Positions 9,435 to 18,238 of a DNA stretch of 64,000 nt are shown here, piece by piece (positions within the stretch are counted from its first letter, which is position 1; the number at the start of each line of letters is the position of its first letter). The notes under the pieces are model-generated. The model was not told the DNA's origin, made no database searches, and saw only the letters and a program-made list of their open reading frames with translations. A program made the position numbers and the translations under genes. The stretch is from Oscillospiraceae bacterium. GTDB lineage: Bacteria; Bacillota; Clostridia; Oscillospirales; Ruminococcaceae. The stretch covers positions 62,001 to 126,000 of the forward strand of contig JAEEIA010000010.1 of the NCBI GenBank assembly GCA_016281125.1. The letters are read 5' to 3'.

Positions 9435-10040
9435 ATGGCGATGCTGATCCTTGCGACAAACAACAAAAACAAGCTGCGGGAAATACGCGAAATGCTCGCA
9501 GATACGGAAATACAGGTGCTCTCTCAGCGGGAGGCCGGAATCGAAGCCGATGCCGACGAAACCGGCACGACCTTTGCGGAAAACGCCGCAATCAAGGCGA
9601 ACACGATCTGGGAGATCATGCATGCAAAGGGCACGCCCTGCTATGTGCTGGCGGATGACAGCGGTCTGGCTGTCGATGCGCTGGACGGCGCGCCGGGCGT
9701 ATTTTCCGCGCGCTGGGCGTGCGAGGACGCGTCCGATGCCGACCGCATTGCAAAGCTGCTTTCTGAGATGCGCAATGTGCCGGACGGAAAACGCGGTGCG
9801 CATTTTGCCTGCGTGATGTGTCTGATTACCCCGGCCGGGGAGCAGATGTTCTTTGAGGGACGTGCCGAGGGCGTGATCCTGCGGGAATGCCGCGGCGAAA
9901 ACGGCTTTGGCTATGATCCGGTGTTCGGATACGGCGAGCGCTCCTTCGCGGAGCTCTCCGCAGCAGAGAAGAATGCAGTTTCGCACCGGTATTACGCGCT
10001 GACACAGGTCGTTGCGTGGTTCCGGCAGACAGCCGTCTGA
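9435..10040 (+). CDS. rdgB: dITP/XTP pyrophosphatase (RdgB/HAM1 family)
   Basis: This 201-residue house-cleaning enzyme hydrolyses non-canonical purine nucleoside triphosphates such as dITP and XTP. The N-terminal LATNNKNKLREI motif is diagnostic, followed by FAENAAIKA, ADDSGLAVDAL and the C-terminal GFGYDPVF and SHRYYAL. I start at ATG 9435 because GGGAGG lies 8 nt upstream; a GTG at 9426 sits on top of that site. It follows ftsY by 44 bp in the same run. Confidence 0.95.
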   Translation: MAMLILATNNKNKLREIREMLADTEIQVLSQREAGIEADADETGTTFAENAAIKANTIWEIMHAKGTPCYVLADDSGLAVDALDGAPGVFSARWACEDASDADRIAKLLSEMRNVPDGKRGAHFACVMCLITPAGEQMFFEGRAEGVILRECRGENGFGYDPVFGYGERSFAELSAAEKNAVSHRYYALTQVVAWFRQTAV

Positions 10041-10059
10041 AACGGCGGGAGAAACAGAA

Positions 10060-10284
10060 ATGATGTACAACAGAATCTGCCCGAAATGCGGCAGCAATGA
10101 TATTGTGATTGTGGACGGCTCCGCGGGCGCATACGGCTCGGGCAATAATATCATGGTCGGCGCCACGATTTTTTCTGCGGTCAAGGTTGACCGCTGCATC
10201 TGCGTGACATGCGGCTTCACGGAGGAGTGGATCAGCCGTGAAGGGCTGGAAAAGCTCGGAAAATCGAACAAATGGCACCGCTGA
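10060..10284 (+). CDS. Small zinc-ribbon protein, unknown
   Basis: A 74-residue frame starts at ATG 10060 with GGGAG about 8 nt upstream. Two Cys pairs (ICPKCG and CICVTCG) lie about 40 residues apart and look like a zinc ribbon. A Gly/Ser-rich stretch (DGSAGAYGSGNN) and a hydrophobic segment lie between them. It is 19 bp after rdgB and 19 bp before yhbY, so it is part of the operon. I do not recognise a named family. Confidence 0.72.
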   Translation: MMYNRICPKCGSNDIVIVDGSAGAYGSGNNIMVGATIFSAVKVDRCICVTCGFTEEWISREGLEKLGKSNKWHR

Positions 10285-10303
10285 CGCGAAAGGAAGTGTA
10301 GAT

Positions 10304-10609
10304 ATGCTGACAAGCAAACAGCGCGCACAGCTCAGGGGCATGGCCTCGACAATGGAGAGCATTCTGACCGTCGGAAAGGGCGGCATGAGCGAGCAGCTGA
10401 TCAAGCAGGCAGCCGATGCGCTCTTGAAGCGCGAGCTGATCAAGGGGCATGTGCTGGAAACCTGTGAATATTCCGCACGGGAGGCGGCAGAGCTGATTGC
10501 CGGAGAAACCGGCGCAGAGGTCGTCTGCTCGATCGGAAACCGTTTTGTGCTGTATAAGAAGCACCCGAAAAAGCCGGTGATTCAGCTGGTTGACAGCAAA
10601 AAGAAATGA
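10304..10609 (+). CDS. yhbY: YhbY/CRM-domain RNA-binding protein
   Basis: This 101-residue single-domain CRM protein belongs to a family associated with the large ribosomal subunit during assembly. The start LTSKQRAQLRGMA and the VGKGGMSE loop are the family signatures. ATG 10304 follows GGAAG; the frame is open further upstream but would run through the preceding gene. The stop overlaps the nadD start by four bases (ATGA), so translation is coupled. yhbY-nadD-yqeK-rsfS is the standard Firmicutes order. Confidence 0.94.
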   Translation: MLTSKQRAQLRGMASTMESILTVGKGGMSEQLIKQAADALLKRELIKGHVLETCEYSAREAAELIAGETGAEVVCSIGNRFVLYKKHPKKPVIQLVDSKKK

Positions 10610-11238
10610 AGCGGCAGCTCGGGCTGTTCGGCGGCAGCTTCAACCCGATTCACAAGGGGCATCTGCATCTGGTGCGTGCCGTGAAGAAGGAACTGCATCT
10701 GGACGGTGTGATTCTGATGCCGGCCGGAGAGGCGCCGCATAAAAGCACGGCGGAATATGTACCGGCGGCGGACAGGCTCAGAATGTGCCGCCTTGCCGCG
10801 AAAAATTTCCGCTGGCTCACCGTTTCGGATTATGAAACGGCGAAAAGCGGGAAAAGCTATACCGTAGATACCCTGCGTGCGCTCCGTGCGGCATATCCCG
10901 ATGCGGAATGGACGCTGATGATCGGCAGCGATATGCTGCTCACCTTTGAAACATGGCGGGAATGGCAGGAAATCCTGCGCATGGCGCGGCTCTGCGCCGT
11001 ATCCCGGGAATCCGGCGATCTGCCGCAGCTTCGGGAGAAAGCGGAATCGCTGAAAGCACTCTGTCCCGGCGCGGAGATTCTTGTGCTCTCCGTACAGGCT
11101 GTTCCCGTATCCTCAACGGAAATCCGGCAGAATCTGAAAAAGAATGCAGATTGCTCTTGCCTTTTGCCGGAAAATGTAGTACAATATATAAGAAAAAAAC
11201 ATCTTTACGGGAATGATCCGGAACAGACAATGGGGTGA
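10606..11238 (+). CDS. nadD: Nicotinate-nucleotide adenylyltransferase
   Basis: This 210-residue enzyme joins ATP and nicotinate mononucleotide to make deamido-NAD. The nucleotidyltransferase motif GLFGGSFNPIHKGHLHL lies at residues 5-21, and the second motif PVSSTEIR is near the C-terminus. It starts inside the yhbY stop (ATGA). NadE, the next enzyme of the pathway, is encoded separately at 20391-21137 in this window. Confidence 0.96.
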   Translation: MKRQLGLFGGSFNPIHKGHLHLVRAVKKELHLDGVILMPAGEAPHKSTAEYVPAADRLRMCRLAAKNFRWLTVSDYETAKSGKSYTVDTLRALRAAYPDAEWTLMIGSDMLLTFETWREWQEILRMARLCAVSRESGDLPQLREKAESLKALCPGAEILVLSVQAVPVSSTEIRQNLKKNADCSCLLPENVVQYIRKKHLYGNDPEQTMG

Positions 11239-11244
11239 GTCGCT

Positions 11245-11880
11245 TTGAGCAAGGAAAGTCAGAATGAAGAGGTACGCACGATGACCGCGCTGCTGAAAGC
11301 GCGCCTTTCCAAAAAGCGCTTTCAGCATTCTGTGAATGTTGCCCGTGCTGCATTTGCACTGGCGGAGCGCTGGGGCGCAGATCCGCAGCGCGCGTATCTT
11401 GCAGGTCTGCTGCATGACTGCTGCAAGGAGCTTCCCTTTGAGGAACAGAAGCTGCTGATGCAGCAGGGGCCGTTTCTGGTCAGCGATACCGAATGGCTCT
11501 GCAAGCCGGTCTGGCACGGGATTGCCGCTGCATCCTATATGCATACAGAGCTCGGCATCGAGGACGCGGAGCTGCTCGGCGCGGCGCGCTGGCACACCGT
11601 CGGACATGCCAATATGACCAGGCTGGAGGAGATCGTCTATATGGCCGATCTGATTTCCGCTGACCGTACCTACCGCGATGTGGACCGCTTCCGGAAAATG
11701 GCACAGAATGATCTGGACAAGGCGATGCTTGCCGCTTTTGAATACGCGATTGACAGCGTGATGAAGAAGCAGGCGCCGCTGCCGGTTTCCACCGTGGAGG
11801 CTTATAACTACTATCTGGCGCGCGTGGCTGCAAAAACGGAGGATAAGAGCAAATCCGCCGAACGGCGCAAAAGCCCGTGA
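11245..11880 (+). CDS. yqeK: HD-domain hydrolase YqeK (probable diadenosine tetraphosphatase)
   Basis: This 211-residue HD-domain phosphohydrolase belongs to the YqeK family, whose characterised members cleave Ap4A symmetrically to ADP. The metal-binding residues are seen in KKRFQHSVNVA, LLHDCCKE and RWHTVGH. The start is TTG at 11245, with GGGGTGAG about 6 nt upstream; no in-frame ATG is better placed. It is 6 bp from nadD, as in other Firmicutes. The tail is Lys-rich. Confidence 0.92.
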   Translation: MSKESQNEEVRTMTALLKARLSKKRFQHSVNVARAAFALAERWGADPQRAYLAGLLHDCCKELPFEEQKLLMQQGPFLVSDTEWLCKPVWHGIAAASYMHTELGIEDAELLGAARWHTVGHANMTRLEEIVYMADLISADRTYRDVDRFRKMAQNDLDKAMLAAFEYAIDSVMKKQAPLPVSTVEAYNYYLARVAAKTEDKSKSAERRKSP

Positions 11881-11910
11881 GCAGATACACTAAAGGGGTT
11901 TTTATACCGC

Positions 11911-13248
11911 ATGAGTAACCGTGAAAACGGCAGACGGGATCTGAACGGTTCTGATTCTGCATATGTGCCGAAGCACGGCGCCGAACCGGTGCGCCAGAAG
12001 CGTCCGGCACAGGAAAACGTGAAGCATGCAGGAAAAATAAAGAAGAAGCGCCGCCGCATGAACGGAAAGGAACGCGTCGCGCTGGTGATTGCGATTGCCG
12101 CCGCGCTGTTCCTTTGCATCATGATGGTGCTGAATATGAAGGTCATCCCGCTGACGGAGTACGATCAGTTCGGCCGGGTGATCGAACCGCCGCGCCGCGT
12201 TTCGGTGATGGATAAGTTCCGCATGTGGCAGCCGTTCCTTGCAATCGACGGCGAGCTGGAATCCAAGGAATACTCCATGAAGCCGACGCAGGAGGCGCTG
12301 GAAACGCCGCGGAGCGAATTTGACGACGGCCTTGACCTGGAGCAGATTCAGGAGGGGCAGTTCAGCGTGCTGTTCCTCGGCACGGACGAATCCCGCTCCA
12401 ATACGGATGTCATCATGCTTGTGATGTTTGATATCCGCTGCAATCAGATTCACATTCTGCAAATCCCGCGTGACACCTTTGTGCCGGGATACACCTCGTT
12501 TGAGGCGGGCAAGCTGAACAGCGTGTATACGCTCGGCAATCCGGACAAGCAGCCGGTGCAGCGCGTCGTGGACTGTCTGGAGGGCATCTTCCGCGTCCCG
12601 ATTGACCGCTATGTGACAACGAGCTGCTCGGATATCGGCAAGATCGTGGACATTGTCGGCGGCGTGCCGATTGACATGCCGTATGACATTCTGTATGAAG
12701 CGGACAAGGAGATCAAAAAGGGCAAGCAGGTGCTGAACGGTGAGCAGGCGGAATGGATGGTGCGCTTCCGGCACGATTATTCCGAGGGCGACATCGGCAG
12801 AATGAAGGCACAGCGCATCTTTATGGCCGCCGCGATGAAGCGTGTCTGCGACATCGGCTCCATTGAGATGCTGAGCTATATCAACAAGATCGTGGACAGA
12901 AAGCTGATCGGCTCCAACCTGACGGTGGATGAGATCAGCAAGCTCTCGGATTTTGCATCGAGCATCGGCATGGAGAACATCACGATGCACATGCTCCCGG
13001 GCGAGGGCTATGATTACGAGCCGCCGGTCAGCTCGACGGAGGTCACGAAGTATTCGGTCTGGATGATGCACAAGCAGCCGGTGATCCGGGTGCTGAACGA
13101 TTATTTCCGTCCGTATTTTGAGGACGAAAAGGATCTGCCGATTGCGGATATGCTCGGCCCGGGGCGGTATCTGAGCACGGCGTATGACGAGGATGCGGCG
13201 GACTTCCAGTCGATTGAAAACGGCAGCAATACCTTTGACGGCAAATAG
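11911..13248 (+). CDS. LytR-CpsA-Psr (LCP) family cell-wall glycopolymer transferase
   Basis: LCP enzymes move polyprenyl-linked glycopolymers onto peptidoglycan. This 445-residue protein has a basic cytosolic head (cluster KIKKKRRR), one membrane helix at about residues 57-76, and an outer LCP domain. The LCP domain carries FLGTDESRSNTDVIML, QIPRDTF and VDIVGGVPIDMPYD, with the conserved Arg/Asp residues for pyrophosphate binding. It lies between yqeK and rsfS, a position where LCP genes are also found in other clostridia. The polymer cannot be told from the sequence. Confidence 0.92.
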   Translation: MSNRENGRRDLNGSDSAYVPKHGAEPVRQKRPAQENVKHAGKIKKKRRRMNGKERVALVIAIAAALFLCIMMVLNMKVIPLTEYDQFGRVIEPPRRVSVMDKFRMWQPFLAIDGELESKEYSMKPTQEALETPRSEFDDGLDLEQIQEGQFSVLFLGTDESRSNTDVIMLVMFDIRCNQIHILQIPRDTFVPGYTSFEAGKLNSVYTLGNPDKQPVQRVVDCLEGIFRVPIDRYVTTSCSDIGKIVDIVGGVPIDMPYDILYEADKEIKKGKQVLNGEQAEWMVRFRHDYSEGDIGRMKAQRIFMAAAMKRVCDIGSIEMLSYINKIVDRKLIGSNLTVDEISKLSDFASSIGMENITMHMLPGEGYDYEPPVSSTEVTKYSVWMMHKQPVIRVLNDYFRPYFEDEKDLPIADMLGPGRYLSTAYDEDAADFQSIENGSNTFDGK

Positions 13249-13278
13249 CCGGAAACCATGAAGTATAAGGAGGATGTC

Positions 13279-13647
13279 ATGACAACACAGGAAAAGCTGG
13301 AAAAAATCGTAAAAATTCTGGACAGCAAAAAGGCCGAGGACATTCAGGTCATCGGCATCACCAATCTGACGATTATTGCGGATTATTTCGTCATTGCGAC
13401 CGGTACCAGCACAACGCAGGTCAAGTCGCTGGCGGATGAGGTTGATTTTCAGCTCGGAGAGCTGGGCGTCGAGGCACGCGGCATTGAGGGCGTGCGGGCA
13501 GCCAGCTGGATCGTGCTGGATTACGGCGATATTGTCGTGCATGTGTTCTACCGCGACACGAGAGCGGAGTATCAGCTGGAGCGCCTCTGGGCGGACGGCG
13601 ATCAGGTGGACATTTCCGGTCTGCTGATTGACGGGAGCAACGGCTGA
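13279..13647 (+). CDS. rsfS: Ribosomal silencing factor RsfS
   Basis: This 122-residue Iojap-family protein binds L14 on the 50S subunit and blocks subunit joining when nutrients are low. Typical segments are KAEDIQVIGI, DYFVIATGTSTTQVKSLAD, WIVLDYGDIVVHVF and the closing YQLERLW. I start at ATG 13279 because AAGGAGG is ideally spaced; an upstream in-frame ATG at 13258 has no such site. Confidence 0.95.
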   Translation: MTTQEKLEKIVKILDSKKAEDIQVIGITNLTIIADYFVIATGTSTTQVKSLADEVDFQLGELGVEARGIEGVRAASWIVLDYGDIVVHVFYRDTRAEYQLERLWADGDQVDISGLLIDGSNG

Positions 13648-13661
13648 GCCCGGAGCATGCA

Positions 13662-13681
13662 CAGCCCCGGCGGGGGCTTTC
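13662..13681 (+). promoter_or_regulatory. Short GC hairpin between rsfS and leuS
   Basis: AGCCCC, a three-base loop and GGGGCT form a compact GC stem followed only by TTTC. It may be a weak terminator or a pause site 40 bp before leuS. The gap is too short to hold a T-box leader, so leuS is not obviously under tRNA-Leu control here. Confidence 0.35.
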
Positions 13682-13718
13682 AGAAGTATCATCATTCCCG
13701 AAAGAGAGGTTTTCTTAT

Positions 13719-16127
13719 ATGCAGGAATACAATTTTCTGGCAGTTGAAAAGAAGTGGCAGGATTACTGGGATGCGCACAACAGCTTCCGTGCAGTGAACG
13801 GCTCCCCGAAGCCGAAGTTCTATGCACTGGTTGAGTTCCCGTATCCGTCCGGCCACGGGATGCATGTGGGTCATATCAAGGCGTACTCCGGCCTGGAGGT
13901 CGTGAGCAGAAAGCGCCGGCTCCAGGGCTACAATGTCCTGTTCCCGATCGGCTTTGATGCTTACGGTCTGCCGACGGAGAACACCGCCGTCAAGACCGGC
14001 GTGCATCCGCGCGTCGTCACCGACCAGAACATCAAGAAGTTTACCGGTCAGTTAAAGCGCGTCGGCTTCTCGTTTGACTGGTCGCGCGTGGTCGATACGA
14101 CCGAGGAGGGCTACTACAAGTGGACGCAGTGGATCTTCCTCAAGATGTTCGAGCACGGGCTGGTGTTCCGCGACAAGACGCTGGTCAATTACTGCCCGTC
14201 CTGCAAGGTCGTGCTGTCCAATGAGGATTCTCAGGGCGGCAAGTGCGACATCTGCCACAGCGAGATCGTCCAGAAGACCAAGGAGGTCTGGTATCTCCGC
14301 ATCACGGAGTACGCAGACAAGCTGCTGCAAGGTCTGGAAACCGTTGATTATCTGCCGAACGTCAAGCTCCAGCAGGAGAACTGGATCGGCAAATCCACGG
14401 GTGCATTTGTCAACTTCAAGATCAAGGAGCAGGATGAGCAGCTCCGTATTTATACCACCCGCCCGGATACGCTCTACGGCGTGACCTTCATGGTCATGGC
14501 GCCGGAGCATCCGCTGATTGAAAAGTACCGCAGCCAGATTGCGAACATCGCGGAGCTGGATGCTTACAAGGCGGAGTGCGCGAAAAAGACCGAATTCGAG
14601 CGCACGCAGCTGGTCAAGGACAAGACCGGCGTGAAGATCGACGGCCTGACCGCAGTCAACCCGCTGACCGGCAAGGAGATCCCGATCTACATTTCCGATT
14701 ATGTTATGATGGGCTACGGCACCGGCGCAATCATGGCCGTGCCTGCACACGATACCCGTGACTATGAGTTCGCCAAGAAATTCGGCATCGACATCATCGA
14801 GGTCATCAAGGGCGGCGATATTTCCAAGGAGGCCTATACCGGTGACGGCGAAATGGTCAACTCTGACACGCTGAACGGCATCACGAACAAGAAGGACGCC
14901 ATTGCAAAGGTGCTGACCGTGCTGGAAGCCAAGGGCTGCGGCGAGGCCGGCGTGCAGTATAAGATGAAGGACTGGGCGTTCAACCGCCAGAGATACTGGG
15001 GCGAGCCGATTCCGCTGGTTCACTGCCCGCAGTGCGGCATTGTGGCTGTTCCTTACGGGGAGCTGCCGCTCAGACTGCCGCCGCTGGAGAACTTTGAACC
15101 AGGTACGGACGGCGAATCCCCGCTTGCAAAGCTGGATTCCTTCGTCAACTGCAAGTGCCCGAAGTGCGGCGGTGCAGCCAAGCGCGAAACCGATACCATG
15201 CCGCAGTGGGCAGGCTCCTCGTGGTACTTCCTGCGTTACTGCGATCCGGCAAACGACAAGTGCCTCGCGGATATGGACGCGCTGAAATACTGGATGCCGG
15301 TTGACTGGTACAACGGCGGCATGGAGCACGTCACCCGCCATATGATCTATTCCCGCTTCTGGCATAAGTTCCTGTATGACATCGGCGCAGTGCCGACACC
15401 GGAGCCTTATGCAAAGCGTACCGCGCAGGGTCTGATTCTCGGCTCTGACGGCGTGAAGATGTCCAAATCCCGCGGCAATGTCATTGATCCGAATGACGTC
15501 GTCGATCAGTACGGCGCAGACGTCCTGCGTGTTTACGTGCTGTTCATGGGCGCATACGAGCTGGCGGCACCGTGGAGCGATGACAGCGTGAAGGGCTGCA
15601 AGCGCTTCCTTGACCGCATCTGGGCGATGCAGGATCTTGTCACGGACGGCGATGAATACAGCGATGCGCTGCGTTCCGCGATGCACAAGACGATCCGCAA
15701 GGTCAGCGAGGACATCGAGTCGATGGGCTTCAATACGGCAATCGCAGCGATGATGAAGCTGGTGAACCAGATTTATACGAACGGCAGCATCACGCGCGGC
15801 GAGTACCGCACTTTGCTGATCTTGCTCAATCCGTTTGCGCCGCACATCACAGAGGAGCTGTTTGAGGTCATGGGCTTCGGCGGCGTTCTGAGCGAGCAGG
15901 CGTGGCCGGAATTTGACCCCGCACTCTGCGTGGATGAGCAGGTGGAGATCGTTGTACAGCTCTGCGGAAAGATCAAATCCAAGCTGATGATTCCGACCGG
16001 TGCCGATGAGGAAACCGTCGTGAAAATGGCGCTGGCAGACGAAAAAGTTCAGGAAGCGCTTGCCGGAAAAACAATTAGAAAGCAGATTTATGTACAAAAC
16101 AAGCTGGTGAATTTTGTAGCAAATTAA
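13719..16127 (+). CDS. leuS: Leucyl-tRNA synthetase
   Basis: This 802-residue class I synthetase charges tRNA-Leu. The HIGH-type motif is YPSGHGMHVGH near residue 45 and the KMSKS loop is KMSKSRGN. The CP1 editing domain includes TTRPDTLYGVTF and MAVPAHDTRD. Cys-pair zinc-binding segments (YCPSCKV with CDICHS, and CPQCG with CPKCGG) are present. Length is normal for bacterial LeuRS. AGAGAGG lies upstream of ATG 13719. It closes the long + strand run; no clear terminator follows before the rpsU promoter. Confidence 0.98.
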   Translation: MQEYNFLAVEKKWQDYWDAHNSFRAVNGSPKPKFYALVEFPYPSGHGMHVGHIKAYSGLEVVSRKRRLQGYNVLFPIGFDAYGLPTENTAVKTGVHPRVVTDQNIKKFTGQLKRVGFSFDWSRVVDTTEEGYYKWTQWIFLKMFEHGLVFRDKTLVNYCPSCKVVLSNEDSQGGKCDICHSEIVQKTKEVWYLRITEYADKLLQGLETVDYLPNVKLQQENWIGKSTGAFVNFKIKEQDEQLRIYTTRPDTLYGVTFMVMAPEHPLIEKYRSQIANIAELDAYKAECAKKTEFERTQLVKDKTGVKIDGLTAVNPLTGKEIPIYISDYVMMGYGTGAIMAVPAHDTRDYEFAKKFGIDIIEVIKGGDISKEAYTGDGEMVNSDTLNGITNKKDAIAKVLTVLEAKGCGEAGVQYKMKDWAFNRQRYWGEPIPLVHCPQCGIVAVPYGELPLRLPPLENFEPGTDGESPLAKLDSFVNCKCPKCGGAAKRETDTMPQWAGSSWYFLRYCDPANDKCLADMDALKYWMPVDWYNGGMEHVTRHMIYSRFWHKFLYDIGAVPTPEPYAKRTAQGLILGSDGVKMSKSRGNVIDPNDVVDQYGADVLRVYVLFMGAYELAAPWSDDSVKGCKRFLDRIWAMQDLVTDGDEYSDALRSAMHKTIRKVSEDIESMGFNTAIAAMMKLVNQIYTNGSITRGEYRTLLILLNPFAPHITEELFEVMGFGGVLSEQAWPEFDPALCVDEQVEIVVQLCGKIKSKLMIPTGADEETVVKMALADEKVQEALAGKTIRKQIYVQNKLVNFVAN

Positions 16128-16166
16128 CGAATTGTCGGCAGAACAGCACTCTTATGCAAAAACTGC

Positions 16167-16195
16167 TTGACAAAACGTATAAACTATGGTACAAT
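16167..16195 (+). promoter_or_regulatory. Sigma-A promoter of rpsU
   Basis: A perfect -35 box TTGACA (16167-16172) and a -10 box TACAAT (16190-16195) are separated by 17 bp. The leader to the rpsU GTG is about 90 nt. Confidence 0.9.
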
Positions 16196-16289
16196 ATACG
16201 TGTATTCAAATTTAGCTTATAAGGAGTATCTTGCTCAAGGTACTTTTTATAGATAGCCTCTGTCGTAGGACAAAGGGAGGGAAAAATTC

Positions 16290-16463
16290 GTGGCAGAAGT
16301 ACGCGTTGGTAAGAACGAGTCCTTGGATACCGCTCTCAAGCGTTTCAAGCGTTCCTGCGCAAAAGACGGCGTCATCGCTGAGGTTCGCAAGCGCGAGCAT
16401 TACGAGAAGCCTTCCGTCAAGCGCAAGAAGAAGTCTGAAGCAGCTCGTAAGCGCAAGTTCTGA
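16290..16463 (+). CDS. rpsU: 30S ribosomal protein S21
   Basis: This 57-residue basic protein starts at GTG 16290 (read [19 protein letters not shown]) behind GGGAGG. The family pattern is clear: [14 protein letters not shown], then [12 protein letters not shown] and a Lys/Arg-rich tail [15 protein letters not shown]21 is a small-subunit protein that helps in initiation. It is short, begins with GTG and is easy to miss. It stands alone with its own strong promoter and terminator. Confidence 0.97.
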   Translation: MAEVRVGKNESLDTALKRFKRSCAKDGVIAEVRKREHYEKPSVKRKKKSEAARKRKF

Positions 16464-16564
16464 TCTCGTCGGGAGTCGTTCGCCGTGCAGCTGCGCACTG
16501 CGCTTCGTGCAGGAGCGAAAATCCGTTTGTCCTCTGACATGACGGGAATCTGACGAAACAAGAG

Positions 16565-16602
16565 AAAAAACACAGCATCGCTTTGGCGGTGCTGTGTTTT
16601 TT
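16565..16602 (+). terminator. Intrinsic terminator of rpsU
   Basis: A stem ACACAGCA(T)CGC pairs with GCGGTGCTGTGT around a TTTG loop, preceded by an A-run and followed by six Ts. The A-tract makes it able to act on both strands. Confidence 0.92.
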
Positions 16603-16951
16603 GTATCAGGGGAGGTGTGCAGTATTCTGCACATATGAATGTTAAATGAAAATTATTTCTTGAAAAGTTGCATGCAAACGTGCAACTTTTCGCATTTTCC
16701 GTCCCCTTATCAGAGAGCGATACGCGCAGTGCAGGTATCCGGGAGAATCCGGAACCGGGCTGCGGCGGCGAGAAAGGCGGAAACCGGACGGCGCATGAAG
16801 GCGGTCCGATGACGGGAACGCCAGGGGACAGGATGCGCTCCGGCACCTTGAAAATTGAATAGTACTTAGCACTTGCAGGGAATGATTTGGAGCTTGCTGG
16901 GCAGTCTGACGGGATTGTTCTGCGAGTGAGTGCGCACAGTTTCGGTTCTGC
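16603..16951. other. Gene-free 349-bp interval with a strong hairpin
   Basis: I see no convincing coding frame. A small hairpin GTGCAG/CTGCAC lies at 16617-16632. A stronger one, GAAAAGTTGCA (16662-16672) with TGCAACTTTTC (16681-16691), has an 8-base loop. From about 16740 to 16840 the sequence is GC-rich with short self-complementary patches (CCGGGAGAATCCGG). The pattern could be a small RNA, but I cannot match it to a known family. Confidence 0.4.
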
Positions 16952-16989
16952 AAAAAAAGCGCCGACTGTTTCTGTCAGCGCCTTTTTTA
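16952..16989 (-). terminator. Terminator of the GH3/UPF0210/ACT operon
   Basis: Read on the - strand, GGCGCTGAC pairs with GTCGGCGC (two G-U pairs) around a 7-base loop and is followed by seven Ts. It lies 15 bp past the stop of the GH3 gene. Confidence 0.88.
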
Positions 16990-17004
16990 TACTGATTACA
17001 AGCA

Positions 17005-18216
17005 TTATGAAACTTCGTCAGGCAATGTGTCCAGCAGCCCCAGCGACTGCTTCCAGGCGAGGATCCGCAGAACGGAGTCGTCGAGCTGCTTCTCGTCGAT
17101 TTCGCCCTCCTGCACCGCCGCCGCAATCGCCGCAACAGATTCCGCAAACTCGCCGAAACAGAGCATGTCATTTCCGGCGAGCACCGCGGCAACAGCGGGA
17201 TTTCTCCCCTCGGTAAACTGCGTGATCGCATTCATGGCGAGGTCGTCCGAGATAATTACGCCGCGGAACCCGAGCTCCTCCCGGAGAATGCGGTGAACCT
17301 CCGGCGAAAGCGACGCGGGATGCGCATTGTCCATGCATTCCACGATGTTGTGGCTCACCATGACGGAATCAGCGCCCGCATCAATCCCGGCCGCAAACGG
17401 CAGAAGATCGCGTGAGGCAAACACGTCGTAGTCGCGGCTGTCGTAAGCCATATTCAGATGCGTGTCCGCGCTGCCGCCGTAGCCCGGAAAATGCTTGAGC
17501 GTCGTGCCGAGATGACATTCCTTCAGGATGCTGACAATGTCTGTGATATAGTCCGCGGTTTCATTGGCGTCCGTGCTGAAACAGCGCGGATAGATGAAAT
17601 CGTTTTCCGTGAGCGGAACGTCACAGACCGGCGCCAGATTGACATTGAGGCCGAGATCCAGCAGGAAATCCGCCTTTTCGACGGCATCGGATCCGATCAG
17701 ATCCATGCCGCCCAGCTCAAACAGATAACGCGGGCTGAAAAAGATGCTGTTCCGGAGCTGCGGGTTCAGGCTGACGCGGTTGACCGTGCCGCCCTCCTCA
17801 TCGACCGAGAGCAGCAGCGGGATGGCCGCCGCCTCCTGAAAGCCTGCGGTCATTGCGCGCACCTGCTCCGCGGATTTGTTCGCAAACGGCTGTGCAAACA
17901 GGCAGAGCCCGCCTGCGCCGTTTTTGCAGGCCTCCGCGCCGAAGGATTCGTCCGTGCAGCCGACCAGCATCATCTGTGCAGCCTTTTCCTCGACCGTCAT
18001 GGTCTGCAAAAGCGATACCAGCGCGGGATCATCCGGCGGAGTATAGACATCGGTCGTGGTTGTTGTGATCACGGTGGTCGTGAGGACTCCCTCCGGATAT
18101 TCGATTTCTCTTTCATCGTGATACGGTGCGATCGGCTCCGTGAGCATACAGCCGCAGAGAATCACGGCTGCCGCTGCCGGAATCAGCGCAGCAGCGTATT
18201 TCCAGAACGGGTGCAT
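17005..18216 (-). CDS. Glycoside hydrolase family 3 lipoprotein (beta-N-acetylhexosaminidase-like, NagZ type)
   Basis: This 403-residue enzyme starts with a lipoprotein signal (lipobox LCGC, Cys at about residue 22), so it is probably anchored outside the membrane. The NagZ motif KHFPGYGGSADTH and the nucleophile segment GVIISDDLAM are present. Such enzymes release GlcNAc from muropeptides or cell-wall fragments. A Thr-rich stretch (TTTVITTTTTDVYT) links the lipid anchor to the catalytic domain. ATG 18216 follows AAAGGAG. It is third in an operon with the ACT and UPF0210 genes. Confidence 0.9.
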   Translation of the reverse strand: MHPFWKYAAALIPAAAAVILCGCMLTEPIAPYHDEREIEYPEGVLTTTVITTTTTDVYTPPDDPALVSLLQTMTVEEKAAQMMLVGCTDESFGAEACKNGAGGLCLFAQPFANKSAEQVRAMTAGFQEAAAIPLLLSVDEEGGTVNRVSLNPQLRNSIFFSPRYLFELGGMDLIGSDAVEKADFLLDLGLNVNLAPVCDVPLTENDFIYPRCFSTDANETADYITDIVSILKECHLGTTLKHFPGYGGSADTHLNMAYDSRDYDVFASRDLLPFAAGIDAGADSVMVSHNIVECMDNAHPASLSPEVHRILREELGFRGVIISDDLAMNAITQFTEGRNPAVAAVLAGNDMLCFGEFAESVAAIAAAVQEGEIDEKQLDDSVLRILAWKQSLGLLDTLPDEVS

Positions 18217-18238
18217 ATGCAGCTCCTTTTGCAGCGCG

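Noticed and set aside
13662-13718. T-box leader for leuS
   Set aside because: Only about 70 bp lie between rsfS and leuS and no T-box core GGTGG(N)ACCGCG is present.
14052-16097. A 681-codon open frame on the - strand opposite leuS
   Set aside because: Same effect in a highly expressed GC-rich gene. leuS has all synthetase motifs on the + strand.
16231-16542. A 103-codon frame covering rpsU
   Set aside because: It is in another frame; rpsU at 16290-16463 has the real S21 sequence and a good ribosome site.
16848-16860. TTGAAAATTGAAT motif like the text near rRNA operon spacers
   Set aside because: No rRNA or tRNA sequence is found on either side; a short motif alone is not enough.
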